Below, in pieces: positions 35,561 through 46,899 of a stretch of DNA of 64,000 nt. Each line of letters begins with the position of its first letter. The stretch's first letter is position 1. The translations under genes and the position numbers were made by a program. The DNA comes from Rhodothermus marinus (GTDB taxonomy: Bacteria > Bacteroidota > Rhodothermia > Rhodothermales > Rhodothermaceae), in the NCBI RefSeq assembly GCF_009936275.1, contig NZ_AP019797.1, positions 3,269,890 through 3,333,889 on the forward strand, written 5' to 3'. Under the pieces are notes generated by a model. It had not been told where the DNA came from. It was given only the letters and a program-made list of their open reading frames with translations, and ran no database searches.

Positions 35561-36982
<1,422 letters not shown>

Positions 36983-36986
<4 letters not shown>

Positions 36987-38173
36987 GCGGTTTTCCTGTT
37001 TTTTCTCCGTTCGGTTGCCAGTTGCAGCACGTCGGCGGCAATCTGCGCGGCGGCTTCCGGACGCGCCATGCGCCGCGCCGCCTCGCTCATGGCCGCACGA
37101 CGCTCCGCGTCGGCCAGCAGCGTCCACACCTCCTGCACCAGCCGTTCGGTCAGCACAGCCTCCGGTACGTGCCGGGCGGCTCCGGCACGCTCCATACTTT
37201 CGGCGTTGCGCGTCTGGTGATCGGCCGCCACGCGCGTGGCCGGCACCAGGATGGCCGGCGTGCCGGTCACCATGAGTTCGCTGCAGGTCAGCGCACCGGC
37301 GCGGCACAGCACCAGGTCGGCCGCGGCATAGGCCGCCGCCATGTCTTCGATGTAGGGCAGCAGGCGAATCCGGTGGTGCAGTTGCTTTGCCATCGCGTCC
37401 AGCCGTTGCCGCACGGCCATGTAGTGCGCCCGGCCCGTCTGCCAGAGCAGGTGCAGGCGCGACTCCTCGAGCAGCGTCGGCAGCACCTGCAGCAGCGCGT
37501 CGTTGAGCACCATGCTGCCGAGCGAGCCGCCGAAGACGAACAGCACCTGTGCCTCGGCCGGCAGCCCGAAGCGGCGGCGGGCTTCCAGGCGGGACACGTC
37601 TCGGAGCGACGCCCGCACCGGATTGCCGCTGAGCACGCACCGTCCGGCCGGAAAGTAGGCCTGCGCCTCCGGGAAAGCCACGTAGACACGGGCGGCCCAC
37701 CGCCCCAGCAGCCGGTTGGTCAGCCCCGGGAAGGCATTCTGCTCCTGCAGCACAAGGGGGCGCCCCAGCAGCCGGGCCGCCACAAGCACCGGTGCCGACA
37801 CGTAGCCGCCGGTGCCCACGACGACGTCCGGATCGAACGCCCGGACAAGCTGCAGGCTTTCGGTGAGCCCCTGTGCCAGCTTCCCCGGCACCTGCAACAT
37901 CCGGAGTGAAGGCCGGCGCGGCAACGCCGCGGCCGCAATCGGATAGATCGGGAAGCCGGCCGCCGGCACGGCCCGCCATTCCAGTCGCTCGCGCGTGCCG
38001 GCAAAGGCGATCACCGCTTCCGGACATTGCGCCCGGATCGCCTCGGCAATGGCAATGGCCGGATACACATGGCCCCCGGTGCCACCGCCTGCCAGCAGCA
38101 CGCGCGGCACCTCGCCGGCAGCCGCCAGCACGGCCGCCGGCACTTCAGGTTCTCGCTGGAGCACTTCGGACAT
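36983..38173 (-). CDS. murG: UDP-GlcNAc:undecaprenyl-PP-MurNAc-pentapeptide transferase
   Basis: A 396-residue GT28 glycosyltransferase. The glycine-rich loop VLLAGGGTGGHVYPAIAIAE near residue 25 is diagnostic, with VFGGSLGSMVLNDALL and the donor-site block AGALTCSELMVTGTPAILVP later. MurG makes lipid II from lipid I on the cytoplasmic face of the membrane. A roughly 20-residue N-terminal extension precedes the family start. It overlaps the ftsW stop by one base and murC by four. Confidence 0.96.
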
Positions 38174-39351
38174 CAGGACCGCTCCGTTTCAGGTGATTGA
38201 ACACGTCGGGAAACGCTCAGCAGCAGCCCCACCAGAACACCGCTGGTCAGCAGCGACGTGCCGCCGTACGACACGAACGGGAACGGCAGGCCCGTCACCG
38301 GCAGCAGCCCACAGGTGACCGCTGCATGTACGAAGCCCTGCAGCACCAGCATGGTCGTGGCGCCGAAGGCCAGGAAAAAGCCTAAAGGGTCGGGCGCGTG
38401 CCGGGCAATACGCAGGTACCCGCGAAACAGCAGCACCATCAGCGCTCCCAGCAGCAGCAGCGCCCCGATCATGCCGTATTCCTCGGCCACGATGGCAAAG
38501 ATGAAGTCGTTGTAGGGCGCCGGCAGAAAGTCACGCTGCACGCTCTTGCCGGGCCCGACGCCCGTCAGCCCGCCCATGGCAAAGGCAATGCGTGCCTGGC
38601 GCGCCTGATACCCTTCATTCTGTGGATCGAATACCGCCTCGGCCTCCGTGTGCGGGAAAATCTTGGTGCCCAGGAAAGCCTCCACGCGGGCCGCCCGCTG
38701 CGGCGAGGTCAGCAGCATCAACGTAGCCAGCAGCAGCCCGAGCAGCCCCGAGCCGGCCAGGTGCAGCACCCGCACCCGCCCCACAAAACACAGCAGCAAC
38801 ATGGTGGCCGTCAGCAGGGCGGCCGTCGAAAGGTTTTCGATACCGATCAGCACGGCCGTCAGCAGGATCCAGAACAGCAGCGGAAGGAAGCCCCGATCGA
38901 ACGAACTGATATAGCTCTGCTTGCGCGTGAGCAGCACCGACAGGTGCAGCAGCAATGCCACGCCGGCCAGCTCCGAAGGCTGAAAGGCCAGCGAGCCGAT
39001 GCGGAGCCAGCGCGTCGCCCCGCCGAAGGCCACGCCGGCCACCTGCACCAGCAACAGCAACCCCAGCGAGCCCAGCAGCAGCGGCTTGCTCCAACGGGCC
39101 AGCCGCCGATAGTCCATGCGCGACACCACGACGATCGCGCCGGCCGCCAGCAGCACGCGCACCAGATGGCGCAGCAGCAGGCGCTCCGGTTCGCCCCCGG
39201 CCTTCGTCTCGGCCAGGAACGACACGGCACTGTAGACGGCCACCACGCCGAAAGCCATCAGCGCCACCACCACGAGCTGCACGTAGCGGTCGGCCGAGGA
39301 CTTCGACGCCGCGGTCGTCTTCGATCGGGATGTCGCGCGCAGTCGATTCAT
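38173..39351 (-). CDS. ftsW: Lipid II polymerase/flippase-family protein FtsW
   Basis: A 392-residue SEDS protein with about ten transmembrane segments. The family block GLTGVGPGKSVQRDFLPAPYNDFIFAIVAEE holds the catalytic-loop aspartate region, and LPFPFVSYGGTSLLTSGVLVGLLLSV is the C-terminal signature. FtsW works with its partner transpeptidase (FtsI, encoded nearby) to build septal peptidoglycan. It overlaps the murD stop by four bases, so translation is coupled. FtsW rather than RodA is chosen because of the operon. Confidence 0.95.
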   Translation of the reverse strand: MNRLRATSRSKTTAASKSSADRYVQLVVVALMAFGVVAVYSAVSFLAETKAGGEPERLLLRHLVRVLLAAGAIVVVSRMDYRRLARWSKPLLLGSLGLLLLVQVAGVAFGGATRWLRIGSLAFQPSELAGVALLLHLSVLLTRKQSYISSFDRGFLPLLFWILLTAVLIGIENLSTAALLTATMLLLCFVGRVRVLHLAGSGLLGLLLATLMLLTSPQRAARVEAFLGTKIFPHTEAEAVFDPQNEGYQARQARIAFAMGGLTGVGPGKSVQRDFLPAPYNDFIFAIVAEEYGMIGALLLLGALMVLLFRGYLRIARHAPDPLGFFLAFGATTMLVLQGFVHAAVTCGLLPVTGLPFPFVSYGGTSLLTSGVLVGLLLSVSRRVQSPETERS

Positions 39352-40715
39352 TGCAGACTCATCACCAGGCGGCGGAAGGTGTCGCCGCGATCCTCGTAGT
39401 TTTCGAACATGTCGAACGACGCGCAGGCCGGGCTGAGCAGCACCACGTCGCCCGGCTCGGCAAACACGCGGGCGTACTGGATCGCTTCCTCCATGCTCTG
39501 CGCTTTGACGGCGTGCGGCACGAGCGGCCCCAGCTCACGCAACAGCTTGTCGGCGCTTTCGCCGATGGCTACCAGCGCCCGCACCTTCTCTTTCACCAGC
39601 GGCTTGAGCACCGAGTAGTCGTTGCCCTTGTCCCGCCCGCCGGCAATCAGCACAATCGGGCAGGAGAAGCTCTCCAGGGCGTACCACACGGCGTTCACGT
39701 TGGTGGCCTTCGAGTCGTTGACGTAGCGCACGCCGTCAAGCTCGCGCACGAACTCCAGGCGGTGCGGCACGCCCTCGAAGCTTGCCAGGCTTTCGCGCAC
39801 CACGTCGTTACGCACCTCCATGACGCGGGCCGCAACGGCCGCCGCCAGCGAGTTGTACAGGTTGTGTCGCCCGCGCAGGGCCAGCTCATTCGCGTGCATA
39901 AGGACTTCCTCCTGCTGTTCGATCCGAAGGATCAGGTAGCCGTCGCGCACGAAGGCGCCGGCCGGCAATTCCGTCCGCTGGCTGAAGCCGAGCACCCGCA
40001 ACCCCCGTTTGCGATGGGCGCGCTCGGCCGCCATGCGGATGAGTTCGTCGTCGTGATTGTACACCAGCACATCCGCATCCCGCTGGTTGGCGAAGATGCG
40101 GAATTTGCTCTGCGCATATTCATTGAAGTTGTAGTTGTAGCGGTCCAGGTGATCCGGCGTGATGTTCAGCAGCACGCTCACGCGCGGCCGGAAGGTGGCC
40201 ACGTGGTCGAGCTGGAAGCTGGAGACTTCCAGCACCACCACATCGTCGGGCGTCGTATCGAGCACATAGTCGGAAAACGGATAGCCGATGTTGCCGGCCA
40301 CGATCGTGCGCCGTCCGGCCCGCCGGAAGATGTAGCCGATCAGGCTGGTGGTGGTCGTCTTGCCGTTGGTGCCCGTGACGGCCACGATCGGCGCGCGGCA
40401 GAACCACGAGGCCACCTCGATTTCGGAGTACACGGGCAGGCCGATCCGCCGCGCCTGCTGCACCAGCGGGGCCGTCGAGGGTACGCCCGGACTGATCACC
40501 ATTAGGTCGGCCTCCAGCGCCCGGGGCGTGTGCCCGCCGAACTCGTAGCGCACGCCCAGCTCCTCCAGCGTCGCTTCCAGCCCCGGCGGTGCCGGCTGCT
40601 GCTCGGTCAGAAACACTTCGGCACCCGCCTTCCGCAGCAGCCGGGCTACGGCCAGCCCGCTTCGGGCGCCTCCCACCACCGTTACCTGTTTTTTTCGCAG
40701 CTCCTCCGGTCGCAT
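39348..40715 (-). CDS. murD: UDP-N-acetylmuramoylalanine--D-glutamate ligase
   Basis: A 455-residue Mur ligase. VTVVGGARSGLAVARLLRKAG opens the UDP-binding domain, PIVAVTGTNGKTTTTSLIGYIF is the ATP loop, and YVNDSKATNVNAVWYALES and LIAGGRDKGNDYSVLKP are the standard C-terminal motifs. It adds D-glutamate to UDP-MurNAc-L-alanine. It starts 7 bases after mraY and overlaps ftsW. Confidence 0.97.
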   Translation of the reverse strand: MRPEELRKKQVTVVGGARSGLAVARLLRKAGAEVFLTEQQPAPPGLEATLEELGVRYEFGGHTPRALEADLMVISPGVPSTAPLVQQARRIGLPVYSEIEVASWFCRAPIVAVTGTNGKTTTTSLIGYIFRRAGRRTIVAGNIGYPFSDYVLDTTPDDVVVLEVSSFQLDHVATFRPRVSVLLNITPDHLDRYNYNFNEYAQSKFRIFANQRDADVLVYNHDDELIRMAAERAHRKRGLRVLGFSQRTELPAGAFVRDGYLILRIEQQEEVLMHANELALRGRHNLYNSLAAAVAARVMEVRNDVVRESLASFEGVPHRLEFVRELDGVRYVNDSKATNVNAVWYALESFSCPIVLIAGGRDKGNDYSVLKPLVKEKVRALVAIGESADKLLRELGPLVPHAVKAQSMEEAIQYARVFAEPGDVVLLSPACASFDMFENYEDRGDTFRRLVMSLQ

Positions 40716-40722
40716 CGCTCCT

Positions 40723-41868
40723 TTACCGAATCCGCAACGTCAGCAGCGTGGCCAGCACGGTCAGCGCCGTTACGATCCAGAACCGGATCACGATCTTCGA
40801 CTCGTGCAGCCCCATTGCCTCAAAGTGATGATGCAACGGCGCCACCCGAAACACCCGGCGTCCGGTGCCCGTGCGCCAGCGCGTGTATTTGAAATAGGTC
40901 GTCTGAATGATCACCGAAAGCGCCTCGACGAAATAGACGGCGCCCAGCAGCGGCAGCAGCAACTCTTTTTTGACCATCAGGGCCAGCGTGCCCACGGCCG
41001 CCCCCAGCGCCAGCGCACCCGTATCGCCCATGAAGACCTGGGCCGGATAGCCGTTGTACCAGAGGAAGCCCAGACAGGCCGCCGCCATGGCCGCTGCAAA
41101 CACGGCCAGCTCGCCCACACCCGGCAGGTACAGGTCGTTGAGAAAGTCGGCCAGGATGGCGTTGCCCGAGATGTAAGCGAACACCATCAGACCACCCGCC
41201 ACGAAGGCCGTCGTGCCGGCCGCCAGCCCATCAAGTCCATCGGTGATGTTGACCGCGTTCGATACGGCCGTCACGATGAAGACAGCCACCGGCAGGTACA
41301 CCACCCAGCCGATGTCCACCGGCAGCCCATCGCCGAAGAAGTAGTAGTCGAAAACCTTGTCTTTCAGAAACGGGACATAGGTGATCGTATGGATCTCGGC
41401 AAACTGGGGATGAAAGTAGAGCACGCTCCCCACGATCAATCCCAGACTCACCTGGCCGATCAGCTTGATGCGCGGGGCCAGCCCTCGTTTGTCCCGTAGA
41501 ATCGTCTTGATGTAATCGTCGGCCAGTCCGAAAGCCCCCATCCAGGCCGTGGCCAGCAGGGCCAGCCAGACGTACACTTCGGCGATCGCCCCCCAGAGCA
41601 GTACGGACGTCAGGAGCGAGAGCAGGATGATCAGACCGCCCATGGTCGGCGTGCCGGCCTTGTGGGCGTGGCTGACCGGCATGTCGTTGCGCACGTGCTC
41701 GCCGAGCTGCTTGCGCTGCAGCCAGCGAATGATGCGGCGGCCCACAAAAAGCGACAGGGCCAGCGCCGTCAGCGCGGCCAGCACCGCCCGCACCGTGATG
41801 AACCGGAACACCTGAAAGCCGGGCGGCTGGTAGGTGGCTTCGAGATATTGCAGCAGGTAGTACAGCAT
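40723..41868 (-). CDS. mraY: Phospho-N-acetylmuramoyl-pentapeptide transferase
   Basis: A 381-residue integral membrane enzyme with about ten transmembrane segments. Its key motifs are AHKAGTPTMGGLIILLS, the acidic loop FGLADDYIK, NAVNITDGLDGLAAG and GDTGALALGAAVG, and RRVFRVAPLHHHFEAMG near the end. It transfers phospho-MurNAc-pentapeptide to undecaprenyl phosphate to make lipid I. It begins 2 bases after murE. murF, often found between these genes in other phyla, is absent. Confidence 0.97.
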   Translation of the reverse strand: MLYYLLQYLEATYQPPGFQVFRFITVRAVLAALTALALSLFVGRRIIRWLQRKQLGEHVRNDMPVSHAHKAGTPTMGGLIILLSLLTSVLLWGAIAEVYVWLALLATAWMGAFGLADDYIKTILRDKRGLAPRIKLIGQVSLGLIVGSVLYFHPQFAEIHTITYVPFLKDKVFDYYFFGDGLPVDIGWVVYLPVAVFIVTAVSNAVNITDGLDGLAAGTTAFVAGGLMVFAYISGNAILADFLNDLYLPGVGELAVFAAAMAAACLGFLWYNGYPAQVFMGDTGALALGAAVGTLALMVKKELLLPLLGAVYFVEALSVIIQTTYFKYTRWRTGTGRRVFRVAPLHHHFEAMGLHESKIVIRFWIVTALTVLATLLTLRIR

Positions 41869-41870
41869 CG

Positions 41871-43406
41871 TTACAGAAACCGGATCGAAGGCGGACGCGC
41901 CGGCGTGTGGTAGTGTTCGAAGTATTCCTGCACCAGCTGACGATCGTCCAGTGGAATCTTTTCGGTGCCGATGATCTGATAGGCCTCGTGCCCTTTACCG
42001 GCCACCAGCACCACATCGCCCGGGCGGCATAGCTTCGCGGCCTGTTCGATAGCCCGGGCCCGGTCCACCTCCCACAGCGCCGCTTCGGGGTGCCGCATGC
42101 CCTGGCGAATGTCTTCAAAAATCTGGAGCGGATCTTCGGAGCGCGGGTTGTCGCTGGTAACGATTACGCAGTCGGCCAGTCGCTCGGCCACGGCGCCCAT
42201 CATGGGCCGCTTGCCCCGATCGCGCTCGCCTCCGCATCCGAAAACGCACCATAGACGCGCCCCTTCGGGCATCACCTCGCGGATCGTGCGCAGCACGTTT
42301 TCGAGCGCATCGGGCGTGTGCGCATAGTCAACGATAGCCGTGGTGCCGTCTTCGAACGTGAAGCGTTCGAAGCGGCCGGGAATCTGCGGCACGCGCCCCA
42401 GCGCCTCCAGCAGCAGGTCGGGATCCAGTCCCATGGCCCGTCCCACCCCGTAAGCGGCCAGCAGGTTGTAGGCGTTGAAGCGGCCCACCAGCGGAAAGCG
42501 CTGCAAACGACCGTCAATGTTGAGCGTCAGGCCTTCCAGGCTGTGGCCGACAATGCGCATGCGCAACTGGGCATCTTCCCGCTGGCCGTAGCTGATGCAG
42601 CAGGCCTGCGTGTCGGCCACCATGGCGGGACCGCTGGGATCGTCGATGTTGTAAAGTGCCGTGGCCCTGAACGTCAGCCCGTCAAAGAGCTTCTTTTTGG
42701 CTTTCAGATAGGCCTCGAACGAGCCGTGATAATCCAGGTGGTCGCGCGTCAGGTTCGTAAAGACCGCGATGGAGAACGACAGGCCGGCCACCCGCTCCTG
42801 CTCCAGCGCATGCGAGGAGACTTCCATCACACAGTTCTTGCAGGGGACGCCCGTCATGCGCCGCAGCAGGTGGTTTAGCTCGATGGGCCCCGGGGTGGTA
42901 TTCGACGCCGGAAGCTCATGCCGGCCGAACCGGTAGCAGACCGTCCCGATCAGACCGGTTTCCTGGCCGATGGCGTTCAGCATGTGATAGACCAGGAAAG
43001 CGGTCGTCGTTTTGCCGTTGGTGCCCGTAATGCCGATCAGACGCAGCCGCCGGCCCGGATTCATGTGAAAGATCGTGGCCAGTATGCCGAGCGCCCGCCG
43101 GCTGTTGGACACCTGCACAAAGGTGACTTTCGGAAAGCGTTCGGCGAACGCCTCCGGCACGACTTCACCCACCACGGCCACGGCGCCTCGCTCGATGGCC
43201 TGTTCGATGAACTGGTGGCCGTCGACGCGCTCGCCCCGCACGGCGACAAACAGCCCGCGCGGCTGCACCTCCCGGCTGTCGTCCGTCAGGTGCGTGAGCT
43301 TCCGCGCGGTCGCCGATCCGACGACCGTCTGCAACAGCCCCTCACGCTCCAGTCGCTGGAGCACCCGGGTCAATGGGATCGGTTGTTTCGGGATAGCTAC
43401 CGGCAT
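41871..43406 (-). CDS. murE: UDP-MurNAc-tripeptide ligase (meso-diaminopimelate-adding)
   Basis: A 511-residue Mur ligase from the ATG at 43406. The ATP loop is IGITGTNGKTTTAFLVYHML and the carbamylated-lysine region follows. TSDNPRSEDP carries the DNPR motif that marks enzymes adding meso-diaminopimelate rather than lysine, so the cell wall is predicted to use mDAP. The frame is open to 43451, inside ftsI; the MPVAIPKQ start overlaps the ftsI stop by ten bases and fits the family. It catalyses the third amino-acid addition in the peptidoglycan precursor. Confidence 0.96.
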   Translation of the reverse strand: MPVAIPKQPIPLTRVLQRLEREGLLQTVVGSATARKLTHLTDDSREVQPRGLFVAVRGERVDGHQFIEQAIERGAVAVVGEVVPEAFAERFPKVTFVQVSNSRRALGILATIFHMNPGRRLRLIGITGTNGKTTTAFLVYHMLNAIGQETGLIGTVCYRFGRHELPASNTTPGPIELNHLLRRMTGVPCKNCVMEVSSHALEQERVAGLSFSIAVFTNLTRDHLDYHGSFEAYLKAKKKLFDGLTFRATALYNIDDPSGPAMVADTQACCISYGQREDAQLRMRIVGHSLEGLTLNIDGRLQRFPLVGRFNAYNLLAAYGVGRAMGLDPDLLLEALGRVPQIPGRFERFTFEDGTTAIVDYAHTPDALENVLRTIREVMPEGARLWCVFGCGGERDRGKRPMMGAVAERLADCVIVTSDNPRSEDPLQIFEDIRQGMRHPEAALWEVDRARAIEQAAKLCRPGDVVLVAGKGHEAYQIIGTEKIPLDDRQLVQEYFEHYHTPARPPSIRFL

Positions 43407-45484
43407 CGCAGATAGACCTCGCTGGGTAAGGGAGCCCCGGGTTCGGGCCACTGGGCTACCACCTGTCCATGTCCTTCAACACGTACCCCCACGCCGAAGG
43501 CGGCCAGCCAGTAGGTGGCCTGCCGTGCGCTCAGGCCCCGCACGTCGGGCATGCGGCGTACGAGCGTGTCGGGCGGCGTTACCTCCAGACGCACAGCATC
43601 GCCGGGCGTTATCGGGGCTTCGGGCGCCGGACGCTGACCGGTGACAAAGGCCAGCGCCCCGTCCGGGCCGGCTACCCGCACCCTCAACCCTTCGGCCTGA
43701 AGCCGCGCACGCGCGACGGCCAGCGGCTGTCCTTCCAGGGTCGGAAGCGGCCGTGTCACCTGCTCTGGCAACTCCTCGCGGGGGGCCATGCGCTCGGCAA
43801 TCTTCGGGAAGGTGCCGATCCAGCGCTCGGCAACGCGTCGGAAGATGGGCGCGGCGACCTGCCCTCCGTAGATGCTGCGGCGCGGCTCGTCGAGCACCAC
43901 GATCAGCGCCACCTGGGGATCGTCGGCCGGGAAGAAGCCCACGAACGACGCCCGGTAGGCGCCCGGCTGGTAGCGTCCGTCCACCACCTTGAAGGCGGTG
44001 CCCGTCTTGCCGGCCACCGGCAATCCTTCAACCCGCGCCGCCTTACCTGTTCCCTCGTTGACCACCCGCTCGAAGACGGGGAGCAATTGCCGAGCCGTCT
44101 CGCGCCGAAAGGCCCGCCGGATCGAGTCGGGCCGCGCGCGCCAGAGCACCTCCCCCGTAATCGAACGCCGCTCGGCCACCACGAACGGCCGCACGAGCAG
44201 TCCGCCATTGGCCAGTGCGCAGTAGGCCGTCAGGATCTGGAGTGGCGTGGCATCGACTTCGTAGCCGATGCTCATGGAGGTCAACGTGGTGCCGCTCCAG
44301 CGGGACGGACGCTTGAGCGTGCCGCTCACCTCGCCGGGCAAGTCGATCATCGTGGGTTGCCCGAAACCCAGATTGCGGGCATACTGGTAGAGAACGCCGG
44401 GCTTGAGCCGCGTGGCGATTTTGGCGATGCCCACGTTGCTGGAATGCACCAGCGCCTCGGCAAACGAGATGCGGCCGTAGGCATGCACGTCGCGCATGGT
44501 GCGTCCGGCGAAGACGGCCCAGCCGGCGCCGGTGTCGATCGTATCGTCGAGCGCCACCACGCCCTGCTCCAGCGCGGCAATGGCCGTGATCAGCTTGAAC
44601 GTGGAGCCGGGTTCCATGCGGTCGGTGATGGCCCGGTTGCGTCGGGCTTCCTCCGGAGCGGCGGCCGGCCGGTTGGGATCGTAGGTGGGCACGTTCGCCA
44701 TGGCCAGCACGGCCCCTGTGCGTGGATCCATGGCGATGGCCGTGCCCCAGCGGGCGCCCGCCTCGGCCACGCCACGTGCCAGCTCCTCTTCCAGAATCGT
44801 CTGGCGGATCAGGTCGAGCGTCAGCACCAGCGTCTGCCCGTGCTCGGGCTCGACGACCTCACCGCCCACCATCGGCTTGAGCACCCCGCGACGATCGCGC
44901 TGGACCACGCGCCGCCCGGGGCGTCCCTGCAGGTACCGATCGTACTGCAGCTCCAGGCCGGCCAGTCCGCGGCCGTCGGCTCCCACGTAGCCGAGCACGT
45001 GCGCCGCCAGCGAACCATAGGGATACCAGCGGCTGAAGCGGGGCTCCAGAATGACGCCCGGCACCTCCCAGCTTTCGATGGCCTTCTTCTGGGCCTCGGT
45101 CAGCCCTCGCCAGAGCACCACGTAGCGCGGACTCGCGCGCCGGGCCACCCGTTGCCGGAAATACGCCGCCGACCTTCCGGTCAGGCGCGCCAGTCTTTCA
45201 AAGAACGTGGAAGCCTGTGCGGCAAAGCCTTCGACTTCAGGATCGAGCGCCAGGTCGTAGCGCACCGTGTTGACGGCCAGCGCCCGCCCGGCCCGATCGA
45301 GCATTTCCCCCCGCATGGCGGGGATCTCCACGACGGCCCGCACCTGCCGCCGCCCTTCGGCCCGTAGCGCCGCGCCCTCGCCCAGATAGATCCAGAGCAT
45401 GCGCCCCACGATGGCCAATGGCCAGAGCGCCATCAGCACCAGCACCACATACAGGCGGGTCAGCATTTGATCGCGGGGCTCCAC
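43397..45484 (-). CDS. ftsI: Division transpeptidase FtsI/PBP3 with two PASTA domains
   Basis: A 695-residue penicillin-binding protein. One N-terminal transmembrane anchor (LYVVLVLMALWPLAIVGRML) leads to a PBP dimer domain and a transpeptidase domain with the active-site serine and lysine in PGSTFKLITAI (Ser294, Lys297), HSSN (348-350) and AGKTGTAFK. The C-terminal 120 residues form two PASTA modules (LPTLEGQPLAVARARLQAEG and MPDVRGLSARQATYWLAAFG). The enzyme crosslinks septal peptidoglycan with FtsW. The start may be the second Met (45466). It follows ftsL by 18 bases. Confidence 0.95.
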   Translation of the reverse strand: MEPRDQMLTRLYVVLVLMALWPLAIVGRMLWIYLGEGAALRAEGRRQVRAVVEIPAMRGEMLDRAGRALAVNTVRYDLALDPEVEGFAAQASTFFERLARLTGRSAAYFRQRVARRASPRYVVLWRGLTEAQKKAIESWEVPGVILEPRFSRWYPYGSLAAHVLGYVGADGRGLAGLELQYDRYLQGRPGRRVVQRDRRGVLKPMVGGEVVEPEHGQTLVLTLDLIRQTILEEELARGVAEAGARWGTAIAMDPRTGAVLAMANVPTYDPNRPAAAPEEARRNRAITDRMEPGSTFKLITAIAALEQGVVALDDTIDTGAGWAVFAGRTMRDVHAYGRISFAEALVHSSNVGIAKIATRLKPGVLYQYARNLGFGQPTMIDLPGEVSGTLKRPSRWSGTTLTSMSIGYEVDATPLQILTAYCALANGGLLVRPFVVAERRSITGEVLWRARPDSIRRAFRRETARQLLPVFERVVNEGTGKAARVEGLPVAGKTGTAFKVVDGRYQPGAYRASFVGFFPADDPQVALIVVLDEPRRSIYGGQVAAPIFRRVAERWIGTFPKIAERMAPREELPEQVTRPLPTLEGQPLAVARARLQAEGLRVRVAGPDGALAFVTGQRPAPEAPITPGDAVRLEVTPPDTLVRRMPDVRGLSARQATYWLAAFGVGVRVEGHGQVVAQWPEPGAPLPSEVYLRCR

Positions 45485-45502
45485 GGCACAGGCGCATAGG
45501 CT

Positions 45503-45916
45503 TCAGGGTTGCACGTGAATGACCACCGGTCCGTAGGTGAAGCCTTCCTCCAGACCCAGCGCCCGGGCGCGCTCGTAGATGACGGCCGGACTCGTGGCCC
45601 GGTCGAATTCGCCCTTCAACCGGTTGTACGTGAGCACCAGTTGCAGATGCTCGCGCCGCAGGCGCTGCACTTCCTGAAGCGCCTCCCGCGTGGCGTACAC
45701 GTGCCACACGTAGGCGAGAAACAGCAATGCCGCGCCGATCACATACAGCGTGAGCCGCCGCGCCGAGAAGCGGACGCCCCGGAGCTGATCCGCCCGGGTC
45801 GTCTCCCGGCGGGCCAGCTCGCGCCACGACGGCCAGCGTGTCGTCGTACGCGCCGTCGGCCGTCTCGGACGGCCGGCACGACCACTTCGGTCTGTTTTTG
45901 TGCGTGTTCCGATCAT
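45503..45916 (-). CDS. ftsL: FtsL-like division protein
   Basis: A 137-residue bitopic protein: a basic cytoplasmic tail rich in Arg and Thr, one transmembrane segment (LTLYVIGAALLFLAYVWHVY), then a coiled-coil stretch (ATREALQEVQRLRREHLQLV) as in FtsL. Sequence similarity for FtsL is always weak, so the call rests on topology and its place between rsmH and ftsI. It overlaps the rsmH stop by four bases. FtsL helps activate FtsWI. Confidence 0.85.
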   Translation of the reverse strand: MIGTRTKTDRSGRAGRPRRPTARTTTRWPSWRELARRETTRADQLRGVRFSARRLTLYVIGAALLFLAYVWHVYATREALQEVQRLRREHLQLVLTYNRLKGEFDRATSPAVIYERARALGLEEGFTYGPVVIHVQP

Positions 45917-46899
45917 GCGTTTTCCGTTTCCGCTACCCGTTCAGCAATGCGTAGCCGGGCGCTTCGGGCCCGCGGGTTGGCGGCCACTTCGTCGTCGGAG
46001 GGTCGGATCGCCCGGCGGGTCAGCGGCCGCCAGGGCGCGATCAGGCGCCCGTAGAAGTCACGCACGGGCTCGCCTTTCAGGTTGCCATAGCGCAGAAAGC
46101 GCTTCACGCGCCGGTCCTCCAGCGAATGGTAGCTGAGCACGGCCAGCCGTCCGCCCGGACGCACCCGGCGCGTGGCGGCTTCCAGTGCCCGTTCCAGCGC
46201 CTGCAATTCGTCGTTGACGGCAATGCGCAGCGCCTGGAAGACGCGCGCCAGTGTCTTGGTCGCCTCCTTTGGCGGCACCTCGCGCCGCACGACCTCGGCC
46301 AGTTCGGCGGTGGTGCGGATCGGCCGGGCCCGACAGATGGCGCGGGCCAGTTTGCGTGCACGTGGCTCCTCGCCATAGCGCCGCAGCACCTCGGCCAGCT
46401 CGTATTCGCTCCAGCGCTCCAGGAGCTGTGCGGCCGTCGGACCCGGACTCGTCGGGTCCATGCGCATGTCGAGCGGCCCTTCGGCCTGGAAGCTGAACCC
46501 GCGCAGCGCTTCGTCGAGCTGGTGCGAGGAGACGCCCAGGTCCAGCAGCAACCCGTCGATCTGTGCCACCCCGAGCCGGTCCAGGATCGCCTCCAGGTCG
46601 GCAAAATTGCCCTGCACGAGCTGGAGACGTCCGGCCTCGATGGCGTCGCTCAGCCGGCGGCGCACCGCCTCCAGGGCCTCCGGGTCCCGGTCGATGCCGA
46701 TAACACGCCCTTCGGGCGCCAGCGCATCGAGCAGGGCGGCCGCGTGCCCGCCACCGCCGATCGTGGCGTCCACGTAGCAGCCCGCCGGATCGGTGACCAA
46801 CCCTTCGACGACAGCCTTCCAAAGAACCGGTACGTGATACGGCGAGCCATAAGGCCCCGCCGCTCCGGTATCTGTATGCGCCGACCGCTCGCTCATCAC
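45913..46899 (-). CDS. rsmH: 16S rRNA (cytosine1402-N4)-methyltransferase
   Basis: A 328-residue SAM-dependent methyltransferase. YHVPVLWKAVVEGLV opens the family, DATIGGGGHAAALLDAL binds SAM, GLLLDLGVSSHQLDEALRGF and LAVLSYHSLEDRRVKRFLR are family signatures. It methylates C1402 of 16S rRNA. It overlaps mraZ and ftsL by four bases each, which suggests coupled translation through the first three genes of the operon. Confidence 0.97.
   Translation of the reverse strand: MMSERSAHTDTGAAGPYGSPYHVPVLWKAVVEGLVTDPAGCYVDATIGGGGHAAALLDALAPEGRVIGIDRDPEALEAVRRRLSDAIEAGRLQLVQGNFADLEAILDRLGVAQIDGLLLDLGVSSHQLDEALRGFSFQAEGPLDMRMDPTSPGPTAAQLLERWSEYELAEVLRRYGEEPRARKLARAICRARPIRTTAELAEVVRREVPPKEATKTLARVFQALRIAVNDELQALERALEAATRRVRPGGRLAVLSYHSLEDRRVKRFLRYGNLKGEPVRDFYGRLIAPWRPLTRRAIRPSDDEVAANPRARSARLRIAERVAETENA

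Noticed and set aside
36987-38027. Extension of the murC frame upstream through murG
   Set aside because: This part is out of frame with the real murG gene and lacks similarity; murC starts at 36986.
43469-45367. 632-codon plus-strand frame opposite ftsI
   Set aside because: Antisense shadow of the PBP gene; composition only.
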